Positions 27,379 through 39,263 of a DNA stretch of 64,000 bases are shown here, piece by piece (the first letter of the stretch is position 1; every line of letters starts with the position of its first letter). Both the position numbers and the translations under genes were made by a program. The DNA lies in the NCBI RefSeq assembly GCF_014084105.1, contig NZ_CP048289.1:5093922-5157921 (forward strand), given 5' to 3'. The notes below the pieces were generated by a model. It was given only the letters and a program-made list of their open reading frames with translations. It was not told the DNA's origin and ran no database searches. The DNA comes from Streptacidiphilus sp. P02-A3a (lineage in GTDB: Bacteria; Actinomycetota; Actinomycetes; Streptomycetales; Streptomycetaceae).

Positions 27379-29859
27379 CTACCCGTCCTGGGCCGGTGAA
27401 ACCTGCCAATCGAAACTATCCCCCTCGGGGGTCGGCGCGAGTTGGATGCCGATCACGCAGGTGTCGTCGTCGGTGTCGGCGCTGCTGTGGGTGAGCAGGT
27501 AGTCCAGTCGGTCGTCGAGGGTGGTGGTGCTGCGCTGCGCGGTCGCCAGCAGCTGGTCCAGGGAGCTCTGGACCGACCGGTCGCGCTGCTCGATCAGGCC
27601 GTCGGTGTAGATCAGCAGCGTGTCGTCCGGCTCCAGCTGCACGTCGCCCTCCTCGTACTGGGCCTCGCCCACCGCGCCCAGCAGGATGCCCTTCACCATC
27701 GGCAGCGCCTGGGCCCGGCCCTGGCGGACCAGTACCGGGGGCAGGTGGCCCGCGCGGGCCCAGCGCAGGATCCGGGTCGCCGGGTCGTACAGGGCGCAGA
27801 CCGCGGTGGCGGTGACGTTGTCGGTGAGGAAGTGGGCGACCGTGTTCAGCCAGCCCAGCAGCGCCCCGGGACCCGCGCCGGTCGCGGCCAGGCCGCGCAG
27901 GGCGTTGCGCAGCACCACCATCGAGGTGGCGGCCTCGATGCCGTGACCGGCGATGTCGCCGACCGAGAGCATCACCTGCCCGGACGGGAGGGTGACGATG
28001 TCGTACCAGTCCCCGCCGACCATGTGGTCCTTCTCGGCCGGGCGGTAGCGCACCGCGATGTGCAGCCCGAGGGTGTCGATCGGGCCGGTGGTCGGCGGCA
28101 TGATGGCGTGCTGGAGCTGCAGGGTGAGCCGGTTCTGCTCGACGGCCTGCTTCTCGCTGTGCGCGAGCTGGTCCCGGGTGGCCGCGAGCGCCACCTCGGT
28201 CCAGTGCTGGGAGGAGACGTCCTGGAAGGCACCGCGTACCGCCAGCAGTTCCTCCCGGGCGCCCAGGATGGGCTCGGCGACGACCCGGATGTAGCGCGCG
28301 GTGCCGTCCGCGCGCTGCATCCGGAAGGCGGTGGAGGCCGGACGCCGGTGGTGCAGCAGGGTCCGCAGGAAGCGTCCCAGGGCGGTCGCGTCGTCCGGGT
28401 GGGCGTGCTGCGCGAGCTGGGAGACCGGCACCGGCGCGTCGGTGGGGAGCAGCCCGCACAGGTCGAACAGCTGGCTGTTCCAGATGATCTCGCCGGTCCG
28501 CAGGTTCTCCTCGAACCCCCCGATGCGTCCCAGGCGTTGGGCGTGCTGGAGCAGGTCGGCCAGGCGGGTGGCCTCGTCGTCGACCCGCCAGGTGAGCGCC
28601 AGCTCGTGGCCGTGGCGGGTGATGCTGACTCTGCCGAAGACGGTCAGCGGGACCTGGTCGACCAGCGTGGTGACGGCCATCCGCCGGGCCCGGAACGGCT
28701 CGCCGGTGGCGTGGACGTGCTCCAGCTTCTCGAAGACGCCGCCGACCTGGGCGCTCATCGGGTAGGCCTCAAGCAGCGAGCAGCCGGTCAGCGCCGCGTG
28801 CGAGCGCCCGGCCAGGTCGGCGACGTGGCTGTTGAGGTGGTGGATGCGGAAGTCGCGGACCGCGCCGTCGGCGTCGAGTTCCGGCTGGAGGACCATGGCC
28901 GGGTCCCACAGTCCGTCGACCAGTTCCACCAGCGGCGACGGGCCGGGAGCGCGCTCCCGCGGCTGGTGGCTGTCCAGGGTGTGGCCGCAGAGCTCCGCGA
29001 GGGCCTCGATCTGGCGCTGGATCTGCGGGGTCTGCGGCGGCAGCGGGCCGGGCCAGCTGATCTCCAGGGCGCCCAGCAACCGGCCGCCGGTACCGGCCGG
29101 GACCACCACCCGCCCGGCCTGCTGGGTCGTCCGGCCGCCGATGCTGGGCAGCCTGGACTCGGCGAGGGTGCGGGTCCACCGGGTCCGGCGTTCGTCCAGG
29201 GCCCGGCGGGCCAGGGTGGCGACGCCCGGTGGGACGTAGTGCCAGCGGGCGGCCTCGGCCTCGGCGAAGCCCGCGCTGCCCGCCAGCCGCAGCGAGCCGT
29301 CGGAGCCGGCGGCCCAGACCGCGACCGCGGTGGCGTCCAGCGGGGCCAGGGCGTAGCGCAGCAGCGAGTCGGCGACCGCCTGGGTGTCCCGCGCCGCGAG
29401 GATGCCGCTCTCCGCGGTGCGCAGGTGGGTGAGGTCCGGGGCGGGCTGCCTGCTGTCGGAGGCCGCGAGCAGTTGTCCGGTGATCGCGCTCAGCTCGTCC
29501 TGGGCGGCCTGGTTGACGATGTCGGCGGCGAGTTCCAGCTGCGAGACGCCGGAGGTCTCGGCGAGCAGCTCCAGCTGCCGTCCGGCCGCGTACGGTCCGC
29601 AGTGCAGGCGCTCGACCAGGACGCCCTTGGCCAGCTCGACCAGGGCCCGGCCGCCCGCGGCGGCGTGCGCCTCCTCCACCTGGCGGCGCAGCCGGGCGAC
29701 GGTCACCGCCAGGCGCCCCAGGGCGTCCCCGGATTCGGATTCGGACTCGGACTCCGGCTGGGATTCGGACCGGGATCCGGGCTGGGGTTCGGACCGGGGG
29801 CGGGGCGGGGCGGCGCCGGGGCGGTCGGGGTCGATCGGCTCACCGGGTCGGGTGGGCAT
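27379..29859 (-). CDS. ANTAR-GAF-PAS-PAS-SpoIIE phosphatase
   Basis: An 826-residue multi-domain protein. After a low-complexity Ser/Glu/Arg-rich start (about 20-45, SESESES) come an ANTAR-like helix bundle (about 50-125, RALVELAKGVLVERL), a GAF domain (about 145-300), two PAS domains (about 315-430 and 440-560) and a SpoIIE/PP2C phosphatase (about 590-815). Metal-binding motifs are GGDWYD, SVGDIAGHG, ARAGHLPPVL and YTDGLIE. It would dephosphorylate a STAS protein when its sensors are triggered. ANTAR domains usually bind RNA, which is unusual on a phosphatase. It lies next to the HAMP-array kinase. Confidence 0.87.
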   Translation of the reverse strand: MPTRPGEPIDPDRPGAAPPRPRSEPQPGSRSESQPESESESESGDALGRLAVTVARLRRQVEEAHAAAGGRALVELAKGVLVERLHCGPYAAGRQLELLAETSGVSQLELAADIVNQAAQDELSAITGQLLAASDSRQPAPDLTHLRTAESGILAARDTQAVADSLLRYALAPLDATAVAVWAAGSDGSLRLAGSAGFAEAEAARWHYVPPGVATLARRALDERRTRWTRTLAESRLPSIGGRTTQQAGRVVVPAGTGGRLLGALEISWPGPLPPQTPQIQRQIEALAELCGHTLDSHQPRERAPGPSPLVELVDGLWDPAMVLQPELDADGAVRDFRIHHLNSHVADLAGRSHAALTGCSLLEAYPMSAQVGGVFEKLEHVHATGEPFRARRMAVTTLVDQVPLTVFGRVSITRHGHELALTWRVDDEATRLADLLQHAQRLGRIGGFEENLRTGEIIWNSQLFDLCGLLPTDAPVPVSQLAQHAHPDDATALGRFLRTLLHHRRPASTAFRMQRADGTARYIRVVAEPILGAREELLAVRGAFQDVSSQHWTEVALAATRDQLAHSEKQAVEQNRLTLQLQHAIMPPTTGPIDTLGLHIAVRYRPAEKDHMVGGDWYDIVTLPSGQVMLSVGDIAGHGIEAATSMVVLRNALRGLAATGAGPGALLGWLNTVAHFLTDNVTATAVCALYDPATRILRWARAGHLPPVLVRQGRAQALPMVKGILLGAVGEAQYEEGDVQLEPDDTLLIYTDGLIEQRDRSVQSSLDQLLATAQRSTTTLDDRLDYLLTHSSADTDDDTCVIGIQLAPTPEGDSFDWQVSPAQDG

Positions 29860-29947
29860 GGGAGCTGGCTCCTTGGAGACTTCTGCCGGTGGATGGAACC
29901 CTCGTGATCAACGCCGTGCGGCCGGAGCGCTGGGCTGGAGACACACC

Positions 29948-33964
<4,017 letters not shown>

Positions 33965-34090
33965 GCCCGCCCTCGCCGTACGTATGCACTGAAACACGGC
34001 ATCCCAGTCCTCCGCTGAGGATACCGGGCACGGGCGGGACCCAAGGGCGCGCGGACGTTTCCGTCGCGCTGATCGGCGACGGCTCGCGCC

Positions 34091-34537
34091 TCAGGGGGTG
34101 GCCACCTCGATCCACACGGACTTGCCGGTGGGCCGCGGCTGGGTGCCCCAGGCGGTGGAGAGCCGGGCGATGATCTGCAGGCCGTGGCCGCCGGGGCGCG
34201 CGGCCTGGTACGGCTTGCGCGGGACGGGCTCCTGTCGGCTCTCGTCACTGACCTCCACCCGCAGCCGCTCCCGGGTGCCGTGCAGCAGCAGCTCGACGGC
34301 GCCACCCGCGTGCAGATTGGCGTTGGTGACCAGTTCGGAGACCAGCAGCAGCACGTCCTCGGCCACCGCCTGCTGTTCGTCGGTCACTCCCGGCAGCCAC
34401 TGCCAGTCCTGCAGCGCCTGCCGGGTGAAGTCACGGCAGCGCCCTACCGCGCCCTTGGCGCCGACCAGGGCCAAGCGACGGATCTGGCCGCCTTCGGGCA
34501 GTCCGCCCAGCGGCGGACGCGTGTCGGGGATGCTCAT
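34091..34537 (-). CDS. RsbW-like anti-sigma factor
   Basis: A 148-residue ATP-binding protein: N-box EDVLLLVSELVTNANLHAGG, VEVSDES and GGHGLQIIARLSTAWG. It is shorter at the N-terminus than the 26687 copy but carries an extra ALVGAKGAVGRCRDFTRQALQDW helix that could contact a sigma factor. A STAS antagonist is 101 bp upstream (minus strand), giving an antagonist/anti-sigma/sigma set with the sigma gene at 35112. Confidence 0.87.
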   Translation of the reverse strand: MSIPDTRPPLGGLPEGGQIRRLALVGAKGAVGRCRDFTRQALQDWQWLPGVTDEQQAVAEDVLLLVSELVTNANLHAGGAVELLLHGTRERLRVEVSDESRQEPVPRKPYQAARPGGHGLQIIARLSTAWGTQPRPTGKSVWIEVATP

Positions 34538-34638
34538 CGCGACTCACTTCACTGAGGGTGCGGCAGCGACAGGTGTCTCGCCAGTCACCGATCCCCTGCC
34601 CGGAACCGGACAATTGATGCCAGAAGGCCAGTATTCGT

Positions 34639-35019
34639 TCATGCCGCACCCAGGGCCGATTCAACGTCAGGGTAGACCTGGAACACGGTGTCCGCCCCGG
34701 TGATGCCGAACATCCGGCTGGTGGCCGTCGGAACAGCGGCCAGGCGGATCGCCGACCCCTGCCCCTCGGCCCGGAGCCTCGCCGCCAGCAGCGCGTTCAG
34801 ACCGGTGGAGTCGCAGAACGACATGCCCTCGCAGTCGACCACGATCAGTTCGATCTCCGGCTCGCCCAGGGCCGCCGTGAGCTCCGAGGTCAGCGCCGGG
34901 GCGGAGTCGAGGTCCAACTCCCCCACCACCGCGAGGACGACACTGGCTCCCACCCGGCGGCTGCTCACGGTGAACCCACTGGTGGCGGGGGGCTCCGCCG
35001 CCGCGCTCGCACGGTTCAT
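34639..35019 (-). CDS. STAS-domain anti-anti-sigma factor
   Basis: A 126-residue STAS protein: GELDLDSAPAL, then the phospho-acceptor loop CEGMSFCDSTGLNALL, with the Ser of D-S-T-G present. Dephosphorylated by SpoIIE phosphatases, it would bind the anti-sigma kinase (gene at 34091) and free the sigma factor. The N-terminal 14 residues are flexible. ATG 35019. Confidence 0.9.
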   Translation of the reverse strand: MNRASAAAEPPATSGFTVSSRRVGASVVLAVVGELDLDSAPALTSELTAALGEPEIELIVVDCEGMSFCDSTGLNALLAARLRAEGQGSAIRLAAVPTATSRMFGITGADTVFQVYPDVESALGAA

Positions 35020-35111
35020 ATCCGTCCTTCCGCTCTACTCTTCACGCTCACTCTTCCAGCTGACGCCACGCGGCGACCGCCGCACAGCCAGGGTACGGCC
35101 CCGGGCCGGGC

Positions 35112-36005
35112 TCACTGGTCCACCAGCAGGCCGGTGCGCAGCGCCCCCACCGCCTTGGCCAGCAGCCGCGAGACGTGCATCTGCGAGATGCCCAGCTCCG
35201 CGCCGATCTGGGACTGGGTCAGCTCCGCACCGAAACGCAACGAGAGGATCATACGTTCACGCTCGGGGAGCTGGGCGACCAGCGGCTTGAGGGACTCCAG
35301 GTTCTCGATCCCCTCCAGGCCCGGGTCCAGCGCGCCGACCCGCTCCACCAGGGAGCCGCCCGAGTCGCTCTCGTCGTCGCCCGGCTGGGCGTCCAGCGAG
35401 CTGACCGCGTAGCCGTTGGCCGCCACCAGCCCCTCGCTGACCTCCTCCACCGTCAGCCCCAGGTGCGCCGCCAGCTCGGCCGAGGTCGGCGCGCGGTCCA
35501 GCCGCTGCGCCAGGTCGTCGGTGGCCCGGGCCAAGGTCAACCGCAACTCCTGCAACCGGCGCGGCACATGGACAGCCCAGCTGGTGTCCCGGAAGAAGCG
35601 CTTCATCTCGCCGACGATGGTGGGCAGCGCGAACGTCGGGAACTCGATCCCGCGCTCGGGGTCGAACCGGTCGATGGCCTTGATCAGCCCGATCGTCCCG
35701 ACCTGGACGATGTCCTCCATCGGCTCGCTGCGGTTGCGGAACCGCCCGGCGGCGAACCGCACCAGGGTCAGGTTCATCTCGACCAGGGTGTTCCGCACGT
35801 ACTGGTACTCGTGCGTCCCCTCCTCCAGCGCCGCCAGGCGCGCGAACAGCACCTTGGAGATCGCCCGGGCGTCCGCCGGACCGACCGCGGCCGGGTCCGC
35901 GACAACCCCCGCGGGCCACAGCCGCCCGACCTCCTGGCATGCCTCGACATCGGCCTCGACGACGGCCTCGACATCCACCGACACGACACCTGCGCTGCTG
36001 CTCAT
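35112..36005 (-). CDS. SigB/SigF-family RNA polymerase sigma factor (copy 2)
   Basis: A 297-residue sigma factor, start ATG 36005 with AGGGAGGAACG upstream. Regions 2-4 are almost identical to copy 1 (shared RFAAGRFRNRSEPMED, FFRDTSWAVHVPRRLQELR, GISQMHVSRLL), while the N-terminal 60 residues are unrelated. The two copies thus look like a paralogous pair with different anti-sigma contacts. It lies upstream of an STAS and an RsbW-like gene. A promoter-like motif shared with copy 1 lies at 36079-36108. Confidence 0.93.
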   Translation of the reverse strand: MSSSAGVVSVDVEAVVEADVEACQEVGRLWPAGVVADPAAVGPADARAISKVLFARLAALEEGTHEYQYVRNTLVEMNLTLVRFAAGRFRNRSEPMEDIVQVGTIGLIKAIDRFDPERGIEFPTFALPTIVGEMKRFFRDTSWAVHVPRRLQELRLTLARATDDLAQRLDRAPTSAELAAHLGLTVEEVSEGLVAANGYAVSSLDAQPGDDESDSGGSLVERVGALDPGLEGIENLESLKPLVAQLPERERMILSLRFGAELTQSQIGAELGISQMHVSRLLAKAVGALRTGLLVDQ

Positions 36006-36078
36006 CGCGTTCCTCCCTGGCGGCGGCCGACACCCTGCCGGACCGGTCCGCCCAACTCGACGTCCTGAACCTGAGGCC

Positions 36079-36108
36079 CCGTCTACCCCGGTCCGGAACA
36101 TCCATGCA
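36079..36108 (-). promoter_or_regulatory. Putative SigB-type promoter upstream of sigma copy 2
   Basis: Minus-strand reading TGCATGGATG ... CCGGGGTAGACGG. It matches the motif at 25597-25626 at 22 of 30 positions and has nearly the same distance to the start codon. The -10-like GGGTAG fits the SigB/SigF class better than housekeeping promoters. Confidence 0.5.
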
Positions 36109-36387
36109 CCCCGGATTCCATCTATTCTCGCATCCGGTCCGCCCGGGGACGGCGGGGCAGCCGGTACCCCCGTGCGCGGGCAGCGGGCGCGGCTGCGGTT
36201 GGCACTGCCCGCGACCGGACGGGAGGGTGGGTGAGCAGACCCCAGTACGGCGTTCTCCCGGCTCGGCGGCGGTGGCTCCGCCCCGGGGAGTGGATCAGCT
36301 GTTCACGGGAACACGCGGATCAGCAGGAGCGTCGACAGCGGGCCCGGATCCAGGGACCGGCGACGTGCGATGAGCCGGAGGTGCCTG
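36109..36387. other. Divergent intergenic region, no gene seen
   Basis: This gap separates the sigma gene from the plus-strand MFS gene. Short open frames are present but have no ribosome site or recognisable product. Apart from the sigma promoter motif just upstream and the MFS ribosome site GGAGG at 36377-36381, nothing is recognised. Confidence 0.5.
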
Positions 36388-37902
36388 ATGCCCAAGCCCC
36401 CGAGAGTGGCGTCCTGGGGTGACGACGCCGGGCCGACCGCCTCGGGCTCCGCCACCGGCGGGGCCTTCAGCAGTCTGATCCCGGCGCGTCTCGACCGGCT
36501 CGGGTGGTCGCGCTTCCACACCCAGATGGTGATCGCGCTGGGCGTGGCCTGGGTGCTCGACGGGCTGGAGATCACCGTCGCCAGCAACGTCACCAGCATC
36601 CTGACCCAGAAGGACACCCTGAACCTGTCGTCCGGCTCGGTGGCCTTCTCGGTCGGTACCGTGTACCTCCTGGGCGAGGTGGCCGGTGCCCTGTTCTTCG
36701 GGTGGCTGTCGGACCGGTGGGGACGGCGCAACCTGTTCCTGATCACCCTGGGCGTCTACCTGGCGGGCGGAGCGCTGACCGCGTGCACCGCCGGGCACTC
36801 CCCGGGCTGGGTGCTGTGGCTGGACGCCACCCGCTTCATCGCGGGCATGGGCATCGGCGGCGAGTACGCCGCGATCAACTCCGCCATCGACGAACTGATC
36901 CCGGCCCGCTACCGCGGCCGGGTGGACATCGCCATCAACGGCACCTACTGGGGCGGGGCGCTGCTGGCCACCGTGCTCACCCTGTCCGTGGTGAACAACC
37001 TGCCGAGCAGCTACTCCTGGCGGCTGGCCTTCCTCTTCGGCCCGATCCTGGGCTTCTTCGTCCTCTTCGTCCGCAAGAACCTCCCGGAGAGCCCGCGCTG
37101 GCTGCTGATGCACGGCAGGGTGGACGAGGCGGAGGCCGCCGTCCAGCAGATCGAGCGCAGCGTCGAGGCCAGCGGCGGCACGCTCCACCGGGTGGACGAG
37201 TCCCAGGCCATCACCGTCACCGCGGCCGGCAGCATCGGCTTCGTCACCCTGGCCCGGACCCTGTTCTCGCGCTATCCCGGCCGCTCGGTGCTGGGAGCCT
37301 CCCTGATGATCACTCAGTCGTTCCTCTACAACGCCATCTTCTTCACCTACACCCTGGTGCTGACCAAGATCTACGGGGTCGCCACCGGCGACACCGGCTA
37401 CTACTTCCTCTTCTTCGCGCTGGGGAACCTGATCGGCCCACTCACCATCGGCCGCCTGTTCGACACCATCGGCCGCCGGAAGATGATCTCCGGGACCTAC
37501 TTCCTGTCCGGTGTCCTGCTGGCCGTCAGCGCGTTCCTGTTCAAGGCCGGGCTGCTGAACGCGTTCACCCAGACGGTCTGCTGGTGCGTCATCTTCTTCT
37601 TCGCCTCGGCCGGGGCCAGCGCGGCCTACCTCACCGTCAGCGAGATCTTCCCGGTGGAGGTGCGGGCCAAGGCCATCGCGTTCTTCTTCGTCATCGCCCA
37701 GTCCTTCGGCGCCTTCGGCCCCTGGCTCTACGGGCAGCTGATCGGTGACGGGCACGACCACTTCAAGCTGTTCATCGGCTACCTCATCGGCGCGGGAGTG
37801 ATGATCGTCGGCGCGGTGGTCGAGGTCTTCCTCGGTGTCGACGCCGAGGGCCAGTCCCTGGAGTCCATCGCCACCCCGCTGTCCACCGCCAAGTCGACCT
37901 GA
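36388..37902 (+). CDS. MFS transporter, sugar/metabolite:H+ symporter type
   Basis: A 504-residue membrane protein with 12 likely helices. The loop 2-3 motif is GWLSDRWGRRNLF, the loop 8-9 counterpart GRLFDTIGRRKM, and the mid-loop PESPRWLLMHGR and IPARYRGRVD match the sugar-porter/SHS families. ATG 36388 lies six bases after GGAGG; ATG 36370 is upstream but poorly placed. Substrate cannot be assigned. It is followed by a terminator-like hairpin and is monocistronic. Confidence 0.85.
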   Translation: MPKPPRVASWGDDAGPTASGSATGGAFSSLIPARLDRLGWSRFHTQMVIALGVAWVLDGLEITVASNVTSILTQKDTLNLSSGSVAFSVGTVYLLGEVAGALFFGWLSDRWGRRNLFLITLGVYLAGGALTACTAGHSPGWVLWLDATRFIAGMGIGGEYAAINSAIDELIPARYRGRVDIAINGTYWGGALLATVLTLSVVNNLPSSYSWRLAFLFGPILGFFVLFVRKNLPESPRWLLMHGRVDEAEAAVQQIERSVEASGGTLHRVDESQAITVTAAGSIGFVTLARTLFSRYPGRSVLGASLMITQSFLYNAIFFTYTLVLTKIYGVATGDTGYYFLFFALGNLIGPLTIGRLFDTIGRRKMISGTYFLSGVLLAVSAFLFKAGLLNAFTQTVCWCVIFFFASAGASAAYLTVSEIFPVEVRAKAIAFFFVIAQSFGAFGPWLYGQLIGDGHDHFKLFIGYLIGAGVMIVGAVVEVFLGVDAEGQSLESIATPLSTAKST

Positions 37903-37914
37903 ACCGTCCCCGCC

Positions 37915-37944
37915 GGGGCCCGGTCGGCCGGTCGGCCGGGTCCC
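37915..37944 (+). terminator. Terminator-like hairpin after MFS gene
   Basis: GGGGCCCGG and CCGGGTCCC form a nine-pair stem with one G-T pair around a 12-base GC-rich loop, directly after the MFS stop codon. No T-tract follows, as is common in high-GC actinomycetes. Confidence 0.5.
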
Positions 37945-37982
37945 GTTCGGCGCGAGCCCGCCTCGGCGGGTAGCCTGGCGGA

Positions 37983-38351
37983 ATGCGCTACGAGGTGACC
38001 GAAGCCGATACGGCGTCCGCGTTGGGCAGCGGTGATGTGCCGGTGCTGGCTACCCCGCGGCTGATCGCCTGGCTGGAGGCGGCGACCGTGGCGTCCGCCG
38101 CGCCCCTGCTCAGGGCGGCCAGCCAGACGACCGTCGGCACCGCGGTCCGGGTCCAGCACCGGCGGCCGACCCGGGTGGGCGGCTGGGTCGAGGTGGCCGC
38201 CGAGCCGTCGGCCACCTCGGGCGACCGCCTCACCTTCACCGTCCGGGCGACCGACGGCTCCGGGAGGGTCGTGGCCGAGGGCGAGATCGACCGGGCGGTC
38301 GTCGACCGCGAGCAGTTCCTCGACCGGGCACCGAAGCCGACGGCCGAATAG
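37983..38351 (+). CDS. Hot-dog thioesterase, FlK (fluoroacetyl-CoA thioesterase)-like
   Basis: A 122-residue protein with the FlK-type pattern: TPRLIAWLEAATVASAAPLL, QTTVGTAVRVQHRRPTRVGGWVEV, and AEGEIDRAVVDREQF. The G-T-x-V-x-V-x-H segment supplies the active-site His; the Thr and Glu of the FlK triad are plausibly in LATPRL and AWLEAAT. Most such proteins hydrolyse general acyl-CoAs rather than fluoroacetyl-CoA. Ribosome site is weak. Confidence 0.75.
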   Translation: MRYEVTEADTASALGSGDVPVLATPRLIAWLEAATVASAAPLLRAASQTTVGTAVRVQHRRPTRVGGWVEVAAEPSATSGDRLTFTVRATDGSGRVVAEGEIDRAVVDREQFLDRAPKPTAE

Positions 38352-38360
38352 CGGAACCGC

Positions 38361-38712
38361 TCAGCGGCTGCTCCGGCGGGCCTTCCAGACCTCCTCGACC
38401 GGCCAGCGCCCGGCCCAGTCCCGGGGCGCAGCAGCCGGGCCGCTTCCGGGATCCAGGCGTAGGGGTCGCACCGGATCGCCGCGCCGTACTCGCTGACGGC
38501 GAGGTCGAAGCCGACGTCCGGAAGGGGCACCTGTTCGGCGTTGCCGTGCAGCAGCGGGAACTCCAGGCCGTCCACGTCCTCGGGCAGGAACGGTACCTCG
38601 CTCTGCGGGACCTGGAAGACCCCCAGGCCGGCTGGTCCTGTGCCCAGGCCCGTTCACCGGGGGCGACCCAGCGGTCGGCCGTCCCGCGCGGTTGTGCCCG
38701 GTGTCGAGGCAT
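38361..38712 (-). pseudogene. Decayed class I SAM methyltransferase
   Basis: Three reading frames in turn carry recognisable pieces of one known streptomycete methyltransferase: TADRWVAPGERAW and QDQPAWG, then (shifted) VFQVPQSEVPFLPEDVDGLEFPLLHGNAEQVPLPDVGFDLAVSEYGAAI and WIPEAARLLRPG, then WAGRWPVEEVWKARRSSR. The SAM-binding loop (E-L-G-C-G-T) between PEDV and GLEF is gone, and so is most of the C-terminal half. No functional product is possible. It lies between the FlK-like gene and the FAD-SLDH genes. Confidence 0.75.
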
Positions 38713-38801
38713 GAAGCGCGGACTGCCGAGGAAGGATCATCATGGCATGACCATGCTTGATCCATGCGGGCCAACTCAGCGCCCCGGGGACGGAGTCGGT
38801 G

Positions 38802-39263
38802 GTGGCGGAGGACTTTCTTCGGGTGTCGGCGGAACTGACCGGCTTCGACACGGGCGAGTTGGCCGGAACCGGCATGGCCGAGACCTACCACGCGGCCGTA
38901 CGCGAACGGGTCGGCCCCGGGACCCTGGACCGCCTGGCCGTCGCGCTGACCCGGACGGGCGGCGGTCCGGGCTCCCTCACCGACCCGGCCCTGCTGGAGG
39001 TCGCCCGCGCGGTCTGCTCCCTGTGGTACCTGGGCGTGTGGCCGGTCCTGTCGGAGGCCACCTGCCGCCGGTTGGGGTTACCCGGTCGGCCGACGTCCGT
39101 CCGACCCGAGGGCGGCTACCCGCAGGGACTGCTGTGGCGGGCGCTCGGCACTCCCCCGCCCGGTACCCGGCCACCCGGCTTCGGCAGCTGGGCCGAGCCA
39201 CCGCCCGGCGCGAGCCCGCCGGAGCGCCGCGGACCCGCCCCGACGACCGGAGCCCTGCGGTGA
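38802..39263 (+). CDS. FAD-SLDH-type dehydrogenase small subunit
   Basis: A 153-residue protein of the sorbitol/sugar dehydrogenase small-subunit family: EDFLRVSAELTGFDTGELAGTG, AVCSLWYLGVW, YPQGLLWRALG and PPGFGSWAEPP. These chaperone or anchor the GMC catalytic subunit, which follows in a GTGA overlap. GTG 38802 (GGAG six bases upstream) is chosen; TTG 38757 would lengthen it by 15 residues. Further upstream a well-placed ATG (38742) is in frame but meets TGA two codons later. The gene has a TTA codon (39078-39080). There is no signal peptide. Confidence 0.7.
   Translation: MAEDFLRVSAELTGFDTGELAGTGMAETYHAAVRERVGPGTLDRLAVALTRTGGGPGSLTDPALLEVARAVCSLWYLGVWPVLSEATCRRLGLPGRPTSVRPEGGYPQGLLWRALGTPPPGTRPPGFGSWAEPPPGASPPERRGPAPTTGALR

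Noticed and set aside
36109..36387. Small plus-strand ORF before the MFS gene
   Set aside because: No ribosome site and no recognisable features.
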